A DNA stretch of 24,455 nt, taken from NCBI GenBank assembly GCA_964547415.1, contig CAZJNX010000050.1:1-24455 (forward strand), in the 5' to 3' direction. The notes under the pieces are model-generated. The model searched no databases. It was not told the DNA's origin and worked only from the letters and a program-made list of their open reading frames with translations. The position numbers were made by a program, and so were the translations under genes. The DNA is from CAZJNX01 sp964547415 (lineage in GTDB: Bacteria > Pseudomonadota > Alphaproteobacteria > Rhizobiales > Amorphaceae). Positions 8,747 through 16,510 of the stretch are shown piece after piece (within the stretch, counting starts at the first letter, position 1; every line of letters starts with the position of its first letter).

Positions 8747-10672
8747 CTAAGTCGCCTCGGCAAAGGCGGCTAGGGCTTCAGGCGTGGCGATATGGGTGAT
8801 CTCAGCGAGGGCCGCGGCCATCTGCTCAAGCTCTTCGGGTGACGGTTGGCCTCTCGGGACCGGGATCGCGTCAATGGCGGTGCGGATCTCGCGGGCGGAG
8901 GTCAGAGCTTCGGGCTCGGCCTGCTCGATGCTGTTGATGGCGCCTTGTTCGGCGGCTGCGTTGGCATCGAGACCGCCCTCCCCGTCTCGCTGAATGCTGA
9001 CCTGCGGCGGCTCTTGGGAGGCGATCTTGAGCGGCGCGGGCAATGGCAGTGCGCTGAGCTGGCGTTGCTTGAAGGTCTTGTCGCGGTAGTAGCGCAGCTT
9101 CTGGCCGATCAGCGGTCGGAGGCCTTCGACCAGCACGATGGTCTCGTCATCGCGCAGGTTGGCGATCTCATCGGCATCGAGGATCGACTGTCCGGTCTTG
9201 GAGACCTGCTTGGAGCGTTTGCCATCGCCATGGCTGTAGCTGGTCTGGTTGACGGTGCGCTGGCCGACGATCTTCGAGATCGCCTCGGCCAGATCGCGCC
9301 GATGCACCGGCGGGCGGTAGTAGACGCGGGCGCGATGGTTGTCGATAAAGGCCTCGGCCAGCTCGCGGCCGTAGACCGCCTGCAGCTGCGCCTCGGACTG
9401 GATCACGGTGGCGATGCGGATGCCCCAACCGCGCACGTAGCTGAGCGCATGGACCAGCTTGTCGACCCGGCCCAGGCTCAAGAACTCATCAAGCAGCATC
9501 AGCACCGGGACCTTGAGTGCCGGATCATCCGCGGGCGTTTCCCCGGCCTTGGTGTTGCTGGCGAGGAAAAACTCGATCAGCAGGCGGACCAACGGCGTCA
9601 GCCGTTGCAGGTCGTCTGGAGCGATGGCGATATAGAGCGACTGTGGCTCGCGGCGGAAACGGCAGAGATCGAAGTCGCTGCGGGAGGTAGCCCGGTCGAT
9701 CAGCGGATTCGCCCAGAGGGTCAGCTTGGTGGCCAGGGAGGATTTGATCGATCCACGCGGCTTCTCTGGCTCGTTGCAGAAACTGAGGATGTAGCGCTTG
9801 CAGAGGCTGGAGAGCTTGATCTCGCGTCGCTCGAGATCCTCGACCAACGCCTTGAGATACTCGCCACTCTCCTCCTCCGAGCGCAGTAGCCGATGCACCT
9901 GCCCGATGGTCACTGGCCAGTCCATCTCGGGGCCGGCCTCGAGGACCAGGAGCATCAGGCCGATCAGCAGGTCACGCGCGACGTTATCCCAGTAGGGGTC
10001 CTGACTCTCGTTGTGGACGAGGATTGCGGCGATCGTCTGTACGTCAGTGACTCGTAGGTCGCCATCGCGCACGTAATCGAGGACGTTGAAGCCGTGGGTG
10101 CGGCCTTCGGCGTGCAGGGGGTCGAAGCGGAAGACCCGTTGACTGAGCACCCGGCCGCGATAGCCCGACGTAAGGCTGTAGTTCTCGCCTTTGATGTCCA
10201 GCACGATGGCTGAGCCTTGCCAGTGAAGCAGGTTCGGCACCACGAAGCCGACACCCTTGCCAGTGCCAGTGGCGGCGGCGAGGAACGGATGCAGATCGCC
10301 GTTGAAGGCGAGCAGCCGACCCCGGTGACGACCGAGCAGGATCGACTGACCGCCGGCCTGATAGAGCCGCGCGCGACGGATCTCCCCGGTTCGGGCTAAT
10401 CGAGCGGCGCCATGCAGCGGCTTCGGCGGCAGCAGCGCGAAGGCGACGAAGGCCGGAATGCCAATGGCCGAGGCCCCGCCGGCGAGTCCGGCGAGGAGCA
10501 GGTTGTCTGGCTGCAGGCCGTGCTGTAGCCCGGAGAGCCAAGTCGTGACCATAAATCTGTAGTCAGATAGCTCGGCGTAGGCCCAAGAGGCGACAGGCAG
10601 GAAGGACAGCAGTCCCAGCGGGACCGAAAGTCCGATGACCCACTTGATGGCAGTGGTTGGGCGCTTCAGCAT
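8747..10672 (-). CDS. virD4: Type IV coupling protein (VirD4/TraG family)
   Basis: A 641-residue inner-membrane ATPase that links the relaxosome to the T4SS channel. Two hydrophobic segments lie at about 9-33 and 58-78. Walker A is ATGTGKGVG (134-142), followed by the VLDIKGENY segment typical of VirD4, and Walker B is in LMLLDEFLSLG. The chosen ATG at 10672 overlaps the virB11 stop as ATGCTGA, indicating translational coupling; a GTG seven codons upstream is open but less likely. The C-terminal 110 residues are acidic and low-complexity, and may contact accessory transfer proteins. A 15-base copy of the plasmid iteron lies inside the coding region at residues 37-42. The presence of a coupling protein marks the system as DNA-transferring rather than purely effector-secreting. 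Confidence 0.95.
   Translation of the reverse strand: MLKRPTTAIKWVIGLSVPLGLLSFLPVASWAYAELSDYRFMVTTWLSGLQHGLQPDNLLLAGLAGGASAIGIPAFVAFALLPPKPLHGAARLARTGEIRRARLYQAGGQSILLGRHRGRLLAFNGDLHPFLAAATGTGKGVGFVVPNLLHWQGSAIVLDIKGENYSLTSGYRGRVLSQRVFRFDPLHAEGRTHGFNVLDYVRDGDLRVTDVQTIAAILVHNESQDPYWDNVARDLLIGLMLLVLEAGPEMDWPVTIGQVHRLLRSEEESGEYLKALVEDLERREIKLSSLCKRYILSFCNEPEKPRGSIKSSLATKLTLWANPLIDRATSRSDFDLCRFRREPQSLYIAIAPDDLQRLTPLVRLLIEFFLASNTKAGETPADDPALKVPVLMLLDEFLSLGRVDKLVHALSYVRGWGIRIATVIQSEAQLQAVYGRELAEAFIDNHRARVYYRPPVHRRDLAEAISKIVGQRTVNQTSYSHGDGKRSKQVSKTGQSILDADEIANLRDDETIVLVEGLRPLIGQKLRYYRDKTFKQRQLSALPLPAPLKIASQEPPQVSIQRDGEGGLDANAAAEQGAINSIEQAEPEALTSAREIRTAIDAIPVPRGQPSPEELEQMAAALAEITHIATPEALAAFAEAT
10548..10562 (+). 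repeat. Isolated iteron copy inside virD4
   Basis: The plus strand reads ACCATAAATCTGTAG, identical over 15 bases to iterons 2 and 4 of the origin (22248 and 22315) and in the same orientation. It is preceded by TG, as in several origin copies. It encodes the DYRFMV segment of VirD4 between the two membrane spans. Confidence 0.6.
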
Positions 10673-11781
10673 ACGCGCTGCTCCAGATCGCACCCCGCGT
10701 TGGCTGCAGGCGGTGCGCTGTTGATGTCTTGCTCGAGGATCTTCGGCAGAAAGCGGATCTCGGTGACGCGCTTGCGCTCCATCTGGATGATCACGTCCAC
10801 GAGGTTGAACACCAGCCCGCGGATGTCCTCGCGCGTCAGACCGGCGCCGGCGCTGGATTGGCGGACCATCAGCATCAGCTGCTCGACCGCGCCGGCGGCA
10901 CTATTGGCGTGTACGGTGGTGATCGAGCCCGGATGGCCGGAGCCGACGTTGCGCAGATAGAAGTAGGTCTCGTCGTCGCGCAGCTCGGCGAGCATGATGC
11001 GATCTGGCTTCATGCGCAGACAGGACACCAGCAGGTCTTTGACCGTCACCGGCGAGATGCCGGCGCCGTCGCGGCTGAAGAACAGGCGCACGGTATTGGG
11101 CTGTGGAAATTGCAGCTCCTTGGCGTCTTCGATGGCGATCAGGCGCTCGTCGTGGGGGATCTCGGCGATCATCGCCTTGGATAGGGTGGTCTTACCCGAG
11201 CCAGTGGCACCGGAGATGATGACGTTGAGCCTGTGGGCGACGATCTCGCGCAGGATGCTGGGGACACTGGCTTGATCCTCTGCAGACCAGCCTGCCAATC
11301 GAGCGCGGACGGATTCGCGATAGCTGGTCGTGCCAACGCAAGCGCCCTGCCCTGCTTCTTCTTTTCCTACCGCCTCTTGTTCGCTGCGTGTAGGGACCAC
11401 GAGATCGAAGGCGCCCTTCTCGGCAAGCTGATCGAGGCTGAAGGTGACATGGCTGGGTCTGCGGATGGTGATCGAGGCCTCCTCCGCGGCCGGGGGCAGC
11501 ACGATCTGAATGCGCTCCCCAGTGGGCAGGTGGCCGCTGAGAATGGGTGAGCGCTCGCTGATACTGGCCGACATGTAGCTGGCCACGGCCTTGGCGAAGC
11601 CTTGCAGCCAGGCGGCGTTGATGTTGTTGGCCGGGAACTGCTCCCAGCCCCGAGCGCCTTCGACAAATAGGAGACCGGGGCCGTTGATGCAGAGGTCGGT
11701 GACATCGTCGCGGGCGAGGATCGGGCGAATCGGTCCGAGGATATCGTGCAGCAGGTGGCGGGCGGTGATGTCGCTGTGCAT
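10666..11781 (-). CDS. virB11: T4SS traffic ATPase VirB11
   Basis: A 371-residue protein starting MHSDITARHLL. Walker A is GATGSGKTT (191-199). An acidic Asp/Glu box (AIEDAKELQ), the LLVSCLRMKPDRIMLAELRDDE stretch and the HANSA motif follow, all standard for the VirB11 hexameric ATPase that drives pilus assembly and substrate transfer from the cytoplasmic face. ATG at 11781 is chosen because it begins five bases after the virB10 stop; the frame is open further upstream, but that stretch lies within virB10. The linker between the N-terminal domain and the ATPase core (about 131-172, rich in Glu, Gly and Ala) seems longer than usual. The gene overlaps virD4 by seven bases. Confidence 0.95.
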   Translation of the reverse strand: MHSDITARHLLHDILGPIRPILARDDVTDLCINGPGLLFVEGARGWEQFPANNINAAWLQGFAKAVASYMSASISERSPILSGHLPTGERIQIVLPPAAEEASITIRRPSHVTFSLDQLAEKGAFDLVVPTRSEQEAVGKEEAGQGACVGTTSYRESVRARLAGWSAEDQASVPSILREIVAHRLNVIISGATGSGKTTLSKAMIAEIPHDERLIAIEDAKELQFPQPNTVRLFFSRDGAGISPVTVKDLLVSCLRMKPDRIMLAELRDDETYFYLRNVGSGHPGSITTVHANSAAGAVEQLMLMVRQSSAGAGLTREDIRGLVFNLVDVIIQMERKRVTEIRFLPKILEQDINSAPPAANAGCDLEQRVC

Positions 11782-11786
11782 GCTGA

Positions 11787-12932
11787 TCACCGCTTCACGA
11801 GTTGGTAGACCGGCGCGAGGTCGACATCGCGCGCGACCAGGATGTTGATGGTTGCGCCTTGATGCTTGTGCAGGGTTGGCTTGATCTTGGCGAATTCGGC
11901 GAAGACCTTGGACAGGCTGTCGTTGGTGGACTGCTCGATCCACTGCGATTGATCGCTGGTCAGTTGCTCGCGTGCCCAGCTTTCGGTGCCAAAACTGACC
12001 GCCGACATCAGCACTGGGATACCGACGCGCTGCCAGTAATGGTTGTTGATCTTGCCGCCCATGCCGGCCTGACCCAGCGGGCCGGTGCCGGGTGAGGCGA
12101 TGTCGACGATGACGCCTTCGGGGGTGCGGACCCGATCCCAGACGACGAAGATGCGCTGCTTGCCGTAGGTAAGGCTTGCGGTGCGGTACTCGCCGAGGAC
12201 CTGTGAGCCGCGATCGAGCAGTACGACGGTACCGTCGGCGCCATAGACATCGCGCGGCAGTGTGCAACCGACCATGCCGGCCTGATCGCTCTGGATGGCG
12301 GTATCTAGGATGCACGGAATATAGGTGCCCTTCGGCAAGAAGAAGGTCATGTCCGAGAGGCGGCGCGCGATGGCAGTGGCGGCGCGGGTGGTGGACAGAT
12401 CGATGTCGCCGCGACTGTGAGCATGGTTCTCCCCTGCCCCGCTGCTCGCGCTGCTGATCGATCCGCCGGAGCCGCCAAGCGCTGAGGCCAGCCGGCGTTT
12501 GCGAGCGATCTCTTCCGGTGTCTCTTCAGGCTTGCTGCTCGGCTCGGGTGGCAGCTGCGGTACCGGATAGCTGACGCGTGGCTCTGGCGGTGGCAGCTGA
12601 GGCAGGGTTGGGATCACCGGTGGCTCGGGGATCTCGACCTGAACGGGCTCGGGTTTCGGCGCCGGTGGTTCCGGCCTTGGTGGCGCAAAGAGCGGCACCT
12701 CGTAGTCGCCGATGTTGAAGCGTAGCTGCGACCGGTTCGGCTCGGTTCCTGCGTTTGGCGCTGGATCGGACAGCTCGGCATAGAACACCGCGGCTAAGAC
12801 CCCGGTGCCAAGCGCGGCCATGGTGCCGACGAAGGCCCACTTCCACAGCGGGCTTTCGGCGCGGGCGATGGGCGCATCGCTGCGCTCGACGATCTGCTCG
12901 TAGCCCTGATCTTCGGTGGCGTCCACGCTCAT
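11787..12932 (-). CDS. virB10: T4SS core channel protein VirB10
   Basis: A 381-residue protein that spans both membranes in the T4SS core complex. A short cytoplasmic N-terminus is followed by one membrane segment (about 31-51) and a proline-rich periplasmic linker (about 66-135, with repeated PEP/PxP pairs). The C-terminal TrbI/VirB10 domain holds the PKGTYIPCILDTAIQSD stretch, the GSQVLGEY stretch and the GMGGKINNHYW stretch, near the outer-membrane antennae. The start overlaps the virB9 stop by four bases (ATGA), showing translational coupling. Confidence 0.95.
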   Translation of the reverse strand: MSVDATEDQGYEQIVERSDAPIARAESPLWKWAFVGTMAALGTGVLAAVFYAELSDPAPNAGTEPNRSQLRFNIGDYEVPLFAPPRPEPPAPKPEPVQVEIPEPPVIPTLPQLPPPEPRVSYPVPQLPPEPSSKPEETPEEIARKRRLASALGGSGGSISSASSGAGENHAHSRGDIDLSTTRAATAIARRLSDMTFFLPKGTYIPCILDTAIQSDQAGMVGCTLPRDVYGADGTVVLLDRGSQVLGEYRTASLTYGKQRIFVVWDRVRTPEGVIVDIASPGTGPLGQAGMGGKINNHYWQRVGIPVLMSAVSFGTESWAREQLTSDQSQWIEQSTNDSLSKVFAEFAKIKPTLHKHQGATINILVARDVDLAPVYQLVKR

Positions 12933-13741
12933 CGGGCGATCCTCTGGATGAAGGGGCTGGTGGTCTCGCCGGGGTTATCGCGCGCAGAGGGCGCGAAGGC
13001 GTCGTTGCGCACACACATCACGGCTTCGCCAGCGCGCAGACGCCACTCGTTTCCGACGGCAGGCAGGATCAGCCAGTTGTCGCGCACGGTCTTGTTGACC
13101 AAGGTTTCGCTGCCATCGGGACCGATGGCGAATACGGACGGAAACGTGGTGTTCTCCGGGAAACGCATGAAGGTGTGTGTGCCGTTGTCGAAGATCTCGG
13201 CGGGCTGCACGGTGGACGATCCGGCGCCGGCGTAGCGGTAGTTCTTCTGGGTCTGGGCATTCGGATCGAGAGACGCTGATAGCTCGCGCTTGGCAGTAGC
13301 GGTCTCGGTGGCGCGGCGCTGCTCATTCGGGTAGGAGAAGCGGATGCCGTACATCGGCGCCCGAGCGTTGAGGCTGAGGTCGAAGGTATAGATGCGCCCG
13401 GTGGAGGTGCTGACGATCAGGTTGGTGTCCGGAACCTCGGCGGTGGGCTTAATGGCGATGATGTTTCCGTGCTTGCCGACCTCCCAGGCATCGGAGTCGC
13501 CGGTGTAAAAACGCTCCATCTCCTCGCCCTCAGCGAATTGGATGAACAGGGCGCGGCCGATGGCAGCCTGGAGGTTGTAGACCTGATCCGGGTGATAGCT
13601 GGTGTAACGCAGGCGCCCGTCGACGGCGGAGGGCTTGGGATAGGTCGCGGCCATGCCAGGGACCGGCACCCAAAGCGCAAGGCTGAGCCCAGCGGCCGTG
13701 ATCGACAGGGGCCATCTGATCAGGGGCGATATCCGGCTCAT
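12929..13741 (-). CDS. virB9: T4SS outer-membrane core protein VirB9
   Basis: A 270-residue protein with a Sec signal peptide (about 1-31, ending PGMA). The mature part begins with YPKPSAVDGRLRYTSYHPD and continues YNLQAAIGRALFIQFAEGE, the usual VirB9/CagX N-terminal domain. The C-terminal beta domain contains PAEIFDNGTHTFMRFP, the segment that binds VirB7 and inserts in the outer membrane. It overlaps virB8 and virB10 by four bases each (ATGA). Confidence 0.95.
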   Translation of the reverse strand: MSRISPLIRWPLSITAAGLSLALWVPVPGMAATYPKPSAVDGRLRYTSYHPDQVYNLQAAIGRALFIQFAEGEEMERFYTGDSDAWEVGKHGNIIAIKPTAEVPDTNLIVSTSTGRIYTFDLSLNARAPMYGIRFSYPNEQRRATETATAKRELSASLDPNAQTQKNYRYAGAGSSTVQPAEIFDNGTHTFMRFPENTTFPSVFAIGPDGSETLVNKTVRDNWLILPAVGNEWRLRAGEAVMCVRNDAFAPSARDNPGETTSPFIQRIAR

Positions 13742-14445
13742 TGGGCATCCTCGGGGTCGGTGCGGTAGTTTGTGACAGCGAAGCCCAAGGCGTTGTCGGC
13801 CAGCACCGAGAGCGGGATGGCAGCATCGGGCTCGTACTCGTAGGTGATGGTGGAGATCCAGTGCCGGCGTCGGGTCTTCTCGCCGTCGCTGAGCGCGGTG
13901 ACATAGCGGGCCTGGGCCAGCCCCTGCTTGAGGAAGCTGATCGACTTGATGGCGATCTCGATACTCTTGTCATCCCGGTACCGGTTGACCGGGGCATTCG
14001 GGTTATCCGGGGCGAAATCCTGCAGGTAGGACTCACGGGCTTGGCCGACCGACATCAGCATCACGCGGCGGTATTGCTCTTGGACGGTTGGAAAGAAGTA
14101 GCCCTCGCGAGCGCGGATGTAGCGAGCGAGATAGCCCTTGTCGAGCAGGTCTTGGCGGCCGAGGCCGACCTCCTCATCGATGCGGTGCAGGACATCCACG
14201 GCGCCGGTCGCAGAGTCGACCCGCACGAAGATAGGCTCGACGGTCTTCAGCGGTGTCAGGGCGGCAACTGCGACCACGCTGGCGAGGCTCAACAGCAGGC
14301 ACAGGGCGGCGACTAACCAGGCGATCCGCGCCTGGCGGCGGGCTGATTCGTTAGCGTCGTAGTCCCAGTCGAGGAAATGCTGCATCGCGGTGGCGCCTGA
14401 TACCTTGGAGTCAGCCCGATCAGGCTTCGGAGAAGAACGGGACAT
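13738..14445 (-). CDS. virB8: T4SS inner-membrane assembly protein VirB8
   Basis: A 235-residue bitopic protein. A cytoplasmic N-terminus of about 40 residues is followed by one membrane helix (about 41-63, AWLVAALCLLLSLASVV) and an NTF2-like periplasmic domain that nucleates the inner-membrane complex. The YVRAREGYFFPTVQEQYRRVMLMS-like stretch and the RRRHWISTITYEY segment fit the family. It begins inside the preceding lipoprotein gene, with a 26-base overlap, and ends in an ATGA overlap with virB9. The N-terminal 20 residues are polar; an internal Met at 21 is an alternative start. Confidence 0.94.
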   Translation of the reverse strand: MSRSSPKPDRADSKVSGATAMQHFLDWDYDANESARRQARIAWLVAALCLLLSLASVVAVAALTPLKTVEPIFVRVDSATGAVDVLHRIDEEVGLGRQDLLDKGYLARYIRAREGYFFPTVQEQYRRVMLMSVGQARESYLQDFAPDNPNAPVNRYRDDKSIEIAIKSISFLKQGLAQARYVTALSDGEKTRRRHWISTITYEYEPDAAIPLSVLADNALGFAVTNYRTDPEDAQ

Positions 14446-14602
14446 CGGCGGGGGTTCTCTCTTTCACCGGGTCATAGTGGGCAGGGTTCAGGCTGCGATA
14501 GGTCGAGGCGTCGCAGGACGGCGCCTTGGGCACCGTCGAGCAGGCGCCGAGCAGCAGTGGCAGCGCGCAGAGCGCGAACAGGTTGAGCGTTGGGTACGGC
14601 AT
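14420..14602 (-). CDS. virB7: VirB7-like outer-membrane lipoprotein
   Basis: A 60-residue protein starting MPYPTLNLFALCALPLLLGAC. The lipobox LLGAC puts a lipid-modified Cys at position 21, leaving a mature part of about 40 residues. Position (between virB6 and virB8), size and lipobox fit VirB7, which stabilises VirB9 in the outer-membrane ring. ATG at 14602 is chosen because it follows the virB6 stop by one base; the frame is open upstream, but that part lies within virB6. The gene runs 26 bases into virB8. A small entry-exclusion lipoprotein is the alternative, and sequence alone cannot separate the two. Confidence 0.8.
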   Translation of the reverse strand: MPYPTLNLFALCALPLLLGACSTVPKAPSCDASTYRSLNPAHYDPVKERTPADVPFFSEA

Positions 14603-14603
14603 G

Positions 14604-15719
14604 TCATCCTCCGGCACGTCGGCGACGGCGTGCCTCCAGGTGGTTGCGGGCCTCGCGGTCGAGGTCGGGGTTGGCGCGGACGGCGCTCGATGGGGAAGCG
14701 GTGCGGTTGCTATCGGTACGGGACACCTTGGGTGCACCGTGCACGAGCCGTGCGACGGCGGCCTGACGAGTTTTCACCATGCGCTCATGCAGAGCCTCGG
14801 CACCGCGCACACGGCGCCAACGGGCGGCATCACGCCAGGCGTCGATGTGCTTGCCGCCGGCGTGGTGCATGGCTCCCTGGATGCCGCGCCAAGCGCTGTT
14901 GCCGATGGATAGGCCGATACCTCCGGAGAGGCTCGAGGCCATGTTTGGCAACTCGGCGAAGATCTTGGCCAGCAAGAGCAGCATCAGCGCCGGCGCCATG
15001 AGCGCGATCATGTCGACGTTCTCTTGGGGAGCGTCAAGGACATCGATGTAGTTGTCGACGATGGCATCGGCCATACCGGCGATGCCGCCAACGAAGAGCG
15101 CCAGGAAGGCGAATTGGATGCCGTAGCTCAGCCACTTGGTGAAGTACTCGCGGGTCGACTGGAACAAGAGCCCGAGGATCATCAGCGGGCCGACGGCGAC
15201 GACCAGGGACAGGCCGATCTTGGCCGTGGCCAAGGCGATGACCGCGGCGACGCCAAAGATCAGGAAGATCACGAACAGGATGGCGGCAAACAGGCTTGGC
15301 CCTGGATCGGTGAAGCCGCCGGCCGACCAGATGGCGCTGATGCCGGTCATGGCGCGGTCGCCGATGCTGTCGAATACCGCGCCAATGGAGGTCTCGTCGC
15401 CAAGCGAGATGATGCCGGAGAAGGTTGCGAGCAGGTCGCTTGGCAGCGCGCGCAAGTGATCGGCCAGGATGCTGTTGTAATGGCCGGCGCTGCCGGCCAG
15501 TGCAAAGACCAGTGCCAGCAAGGCTGCGGTCTGGACGAACTTGATCAGCGGTAGATCAGACATGCCGCGCAGCAGGACGGCGCCCATGGCAATGAAGGCA
15601 ATGGTCCCGAGTACCGTGATCGGACCGGCCACATAGCCCGTCGCGGCCGTGATCGCTTCGTTGACATACTGGTTCAGCACGCTATCGAGGGCGTCGAAGA
15701 GACTGGTAAAGACGTCCAT
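14604..15719 (-). CDS. virB6: T4SS polytopic inner-membrane protein VirB6
   Basis: A 371-residue protein with about six hydrophobic segments (roughly 32-50, 61-79, 142-164, 168-186, 198-216, 236-253) and a basic cytoplasmic-like tail (about 280-371, ending in a run of arginines). The pattern and the GPLMILGLLFQSTREYF segment fit the TrbL/VirB6 family, which forms part of the inner-membrane channel. It is separated from virB5 by 65 bases, the only notable gap between virB2 and virD4; that gap carries a perfect palindrome. The stop is one base from the virB7-like start. Confidence 0.93.
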   Translation of the reverse strand: MDVFTSLFDALDSVLNQYVNEAITAATGYVAGPITVLGTIAFIAMGAVLLRGMSDLPLIKFVQTAALLALVFALAGSAGHYNSILADHLRALPSDLLATFSGIISLGDETSIGAVFDSIGDRAMTGISAIWSAGGFTDPGPSLFAAILFVIFLIFGVAAVIALATAKIGLSLVVAVGPLMILGLLFQSTREYFTKWLSYGIQFAFLALFVGGIAGMADAIVDNYIDVLDAPQENVDMIALMAPALMLLLLAKIFAELPNMASSLSGGIGLSIGNSAWRGIQGAMHHAGGKHIDAWRDAARWRRVRGAEALHERMVKTRQAAVARLVHGAPKVSRTDSNRTASPSSAVRANPDLDREARNHLEARRRRRAGG

Positions 15720-15754
15720 CCTCAGTCGACCCTCGTGCTGGATTTGTTCTCAGT

Positions 15755-15770
15755 TTTTCGCATGCGAAAA
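15755..15770. promoter_or_regulatory. Perfect 16-base palindrome in the virB5-virB6 gap
   Basis: TTTTCGCATGCGAAAA reads the same on both strands. It lies in the only sizeable gap within the otherwise tightly packed operon, about 35 bases upstream of the virB6 start. It is a candidate operator for a dimeric regulator. As RNA it could also fold into a short hairpin, but there is no T run suggesting a terminator. Confidence 0.45.
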
Positions 15771-15784
15771 TCGCTCCCCCCGCC

Positions 15785-16510
15785 CTATTCGCCGAAGTTG
15801 AGATCTGCGACCCCGGTCGGGCGGTTCGCGTGCATGCCTTGGCTGTTGTGGATGAGGTTCTGCTGCTGCAGGTCTGACATCAGCTGCAGTGCCTGCAGCT
15901 GCGCGATGTCGTTCAGCAGTAAGGCATTCTCGGCGCTGATGCGGGCGTTGAGATCGAGGATTGCCTTCTGGGTTGTCGCGGTCCCGGCCGCGGTCGCGAA
16001 GCTCTCCAGGGTCGAGCGGCGCGCAGCGACGTTCTCGTAGGCCTCTTTGGCAAGGGCCATATAGGTGAAGATAAAGTCGGAGCGTTCTTGGTATTGGCGT
16101 GCGGCGCCAGTCAGATGGGTGCCGGTGAACAGCTCGGTGGTGCTGTAGAGTTCGTTGGCCTCGCGTAGGCTGTTGGCGAGACTGGCCAAGGGGCCGGTGA
16201 GCAATTCGGTGGGGTCCAGGTTGGCGGCAGGCAGGAAGTTATGCAGCGCAGCAACAGGATTCGGCAGCATTAAGGCGTGTCCGGTGATGCCGCGCATCTC
16301 GTTGTACATGTTAGTGATGGTGTTGTACTGCTCGCGCAGGGTATTGAGCTGTTCCTGCAGGGTCGTGAGCTGCTCGGCCAGGGCCTGGACCTGGGCGACG
16401 GCTTGAGCCAGATTCGATGCGTCGATGACTGGGATCGCGGCTTGCGCCGGGCCTGTCAGCGGGACGGTCAGCGCTGCGCTGAGCGCGGCAATCAGGATCG
16501 GTCGTTTCAT
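15785..16510 (-). CDS. virB5: T4SS minor pilin VirB5
   Basis: A 241-residue secreted protein. The signal peptide is MKRPILIAALSAALTVPL and on, with a likely cut after PAQA. The mature part is helical with a Gln/Leu-rich stretch (LAEQLTTLQEQLNTLREQY) predicted to coil, typical of VirB5, which sits at the pilus tip and contributes to recipient contact. I choose ATG at 16510: it overlaps the virB4 stop as ATGA, like most junctions here, and has an AGAAGAG ribosome binding site about nine bases upstream. An ATG three codons earlier is possible but too close to that site. Confidence 0.92.
   Translation of the reverse strand: MKRPILIAALSAALTVPLTGPAQAAIPVIDASNLAQAVAQVQALAEQLTTLQEQLNTLREQYNTITNMYNEMRGITGHALMLPNPVAALHNFLPAANLDPTELLTGPLASLANSLREANELYSTTELFTGTHLTGAARQYQERSDFIFTYMALAKEAYENVAARRSTLESFATAAGTATTQKAILDLNARISAENALLLNDIAQLQALQLMSDLQQQNLIHNSQGMHANRPTGVADLNFGE

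Noticed and set aside
8846..9889. A 347-codon plus-strand open frame
   Set aside because: It is antisense to virD4, a well-supported gene, and its composition is typical of the reverse frame of GC-rich coding sequence.
10666..12315. Long form of virB11 (549 codons)
   Set aside because: The first 178 codons lie inside virB10 in another frame; the Met at 11781 gives the normal family length.
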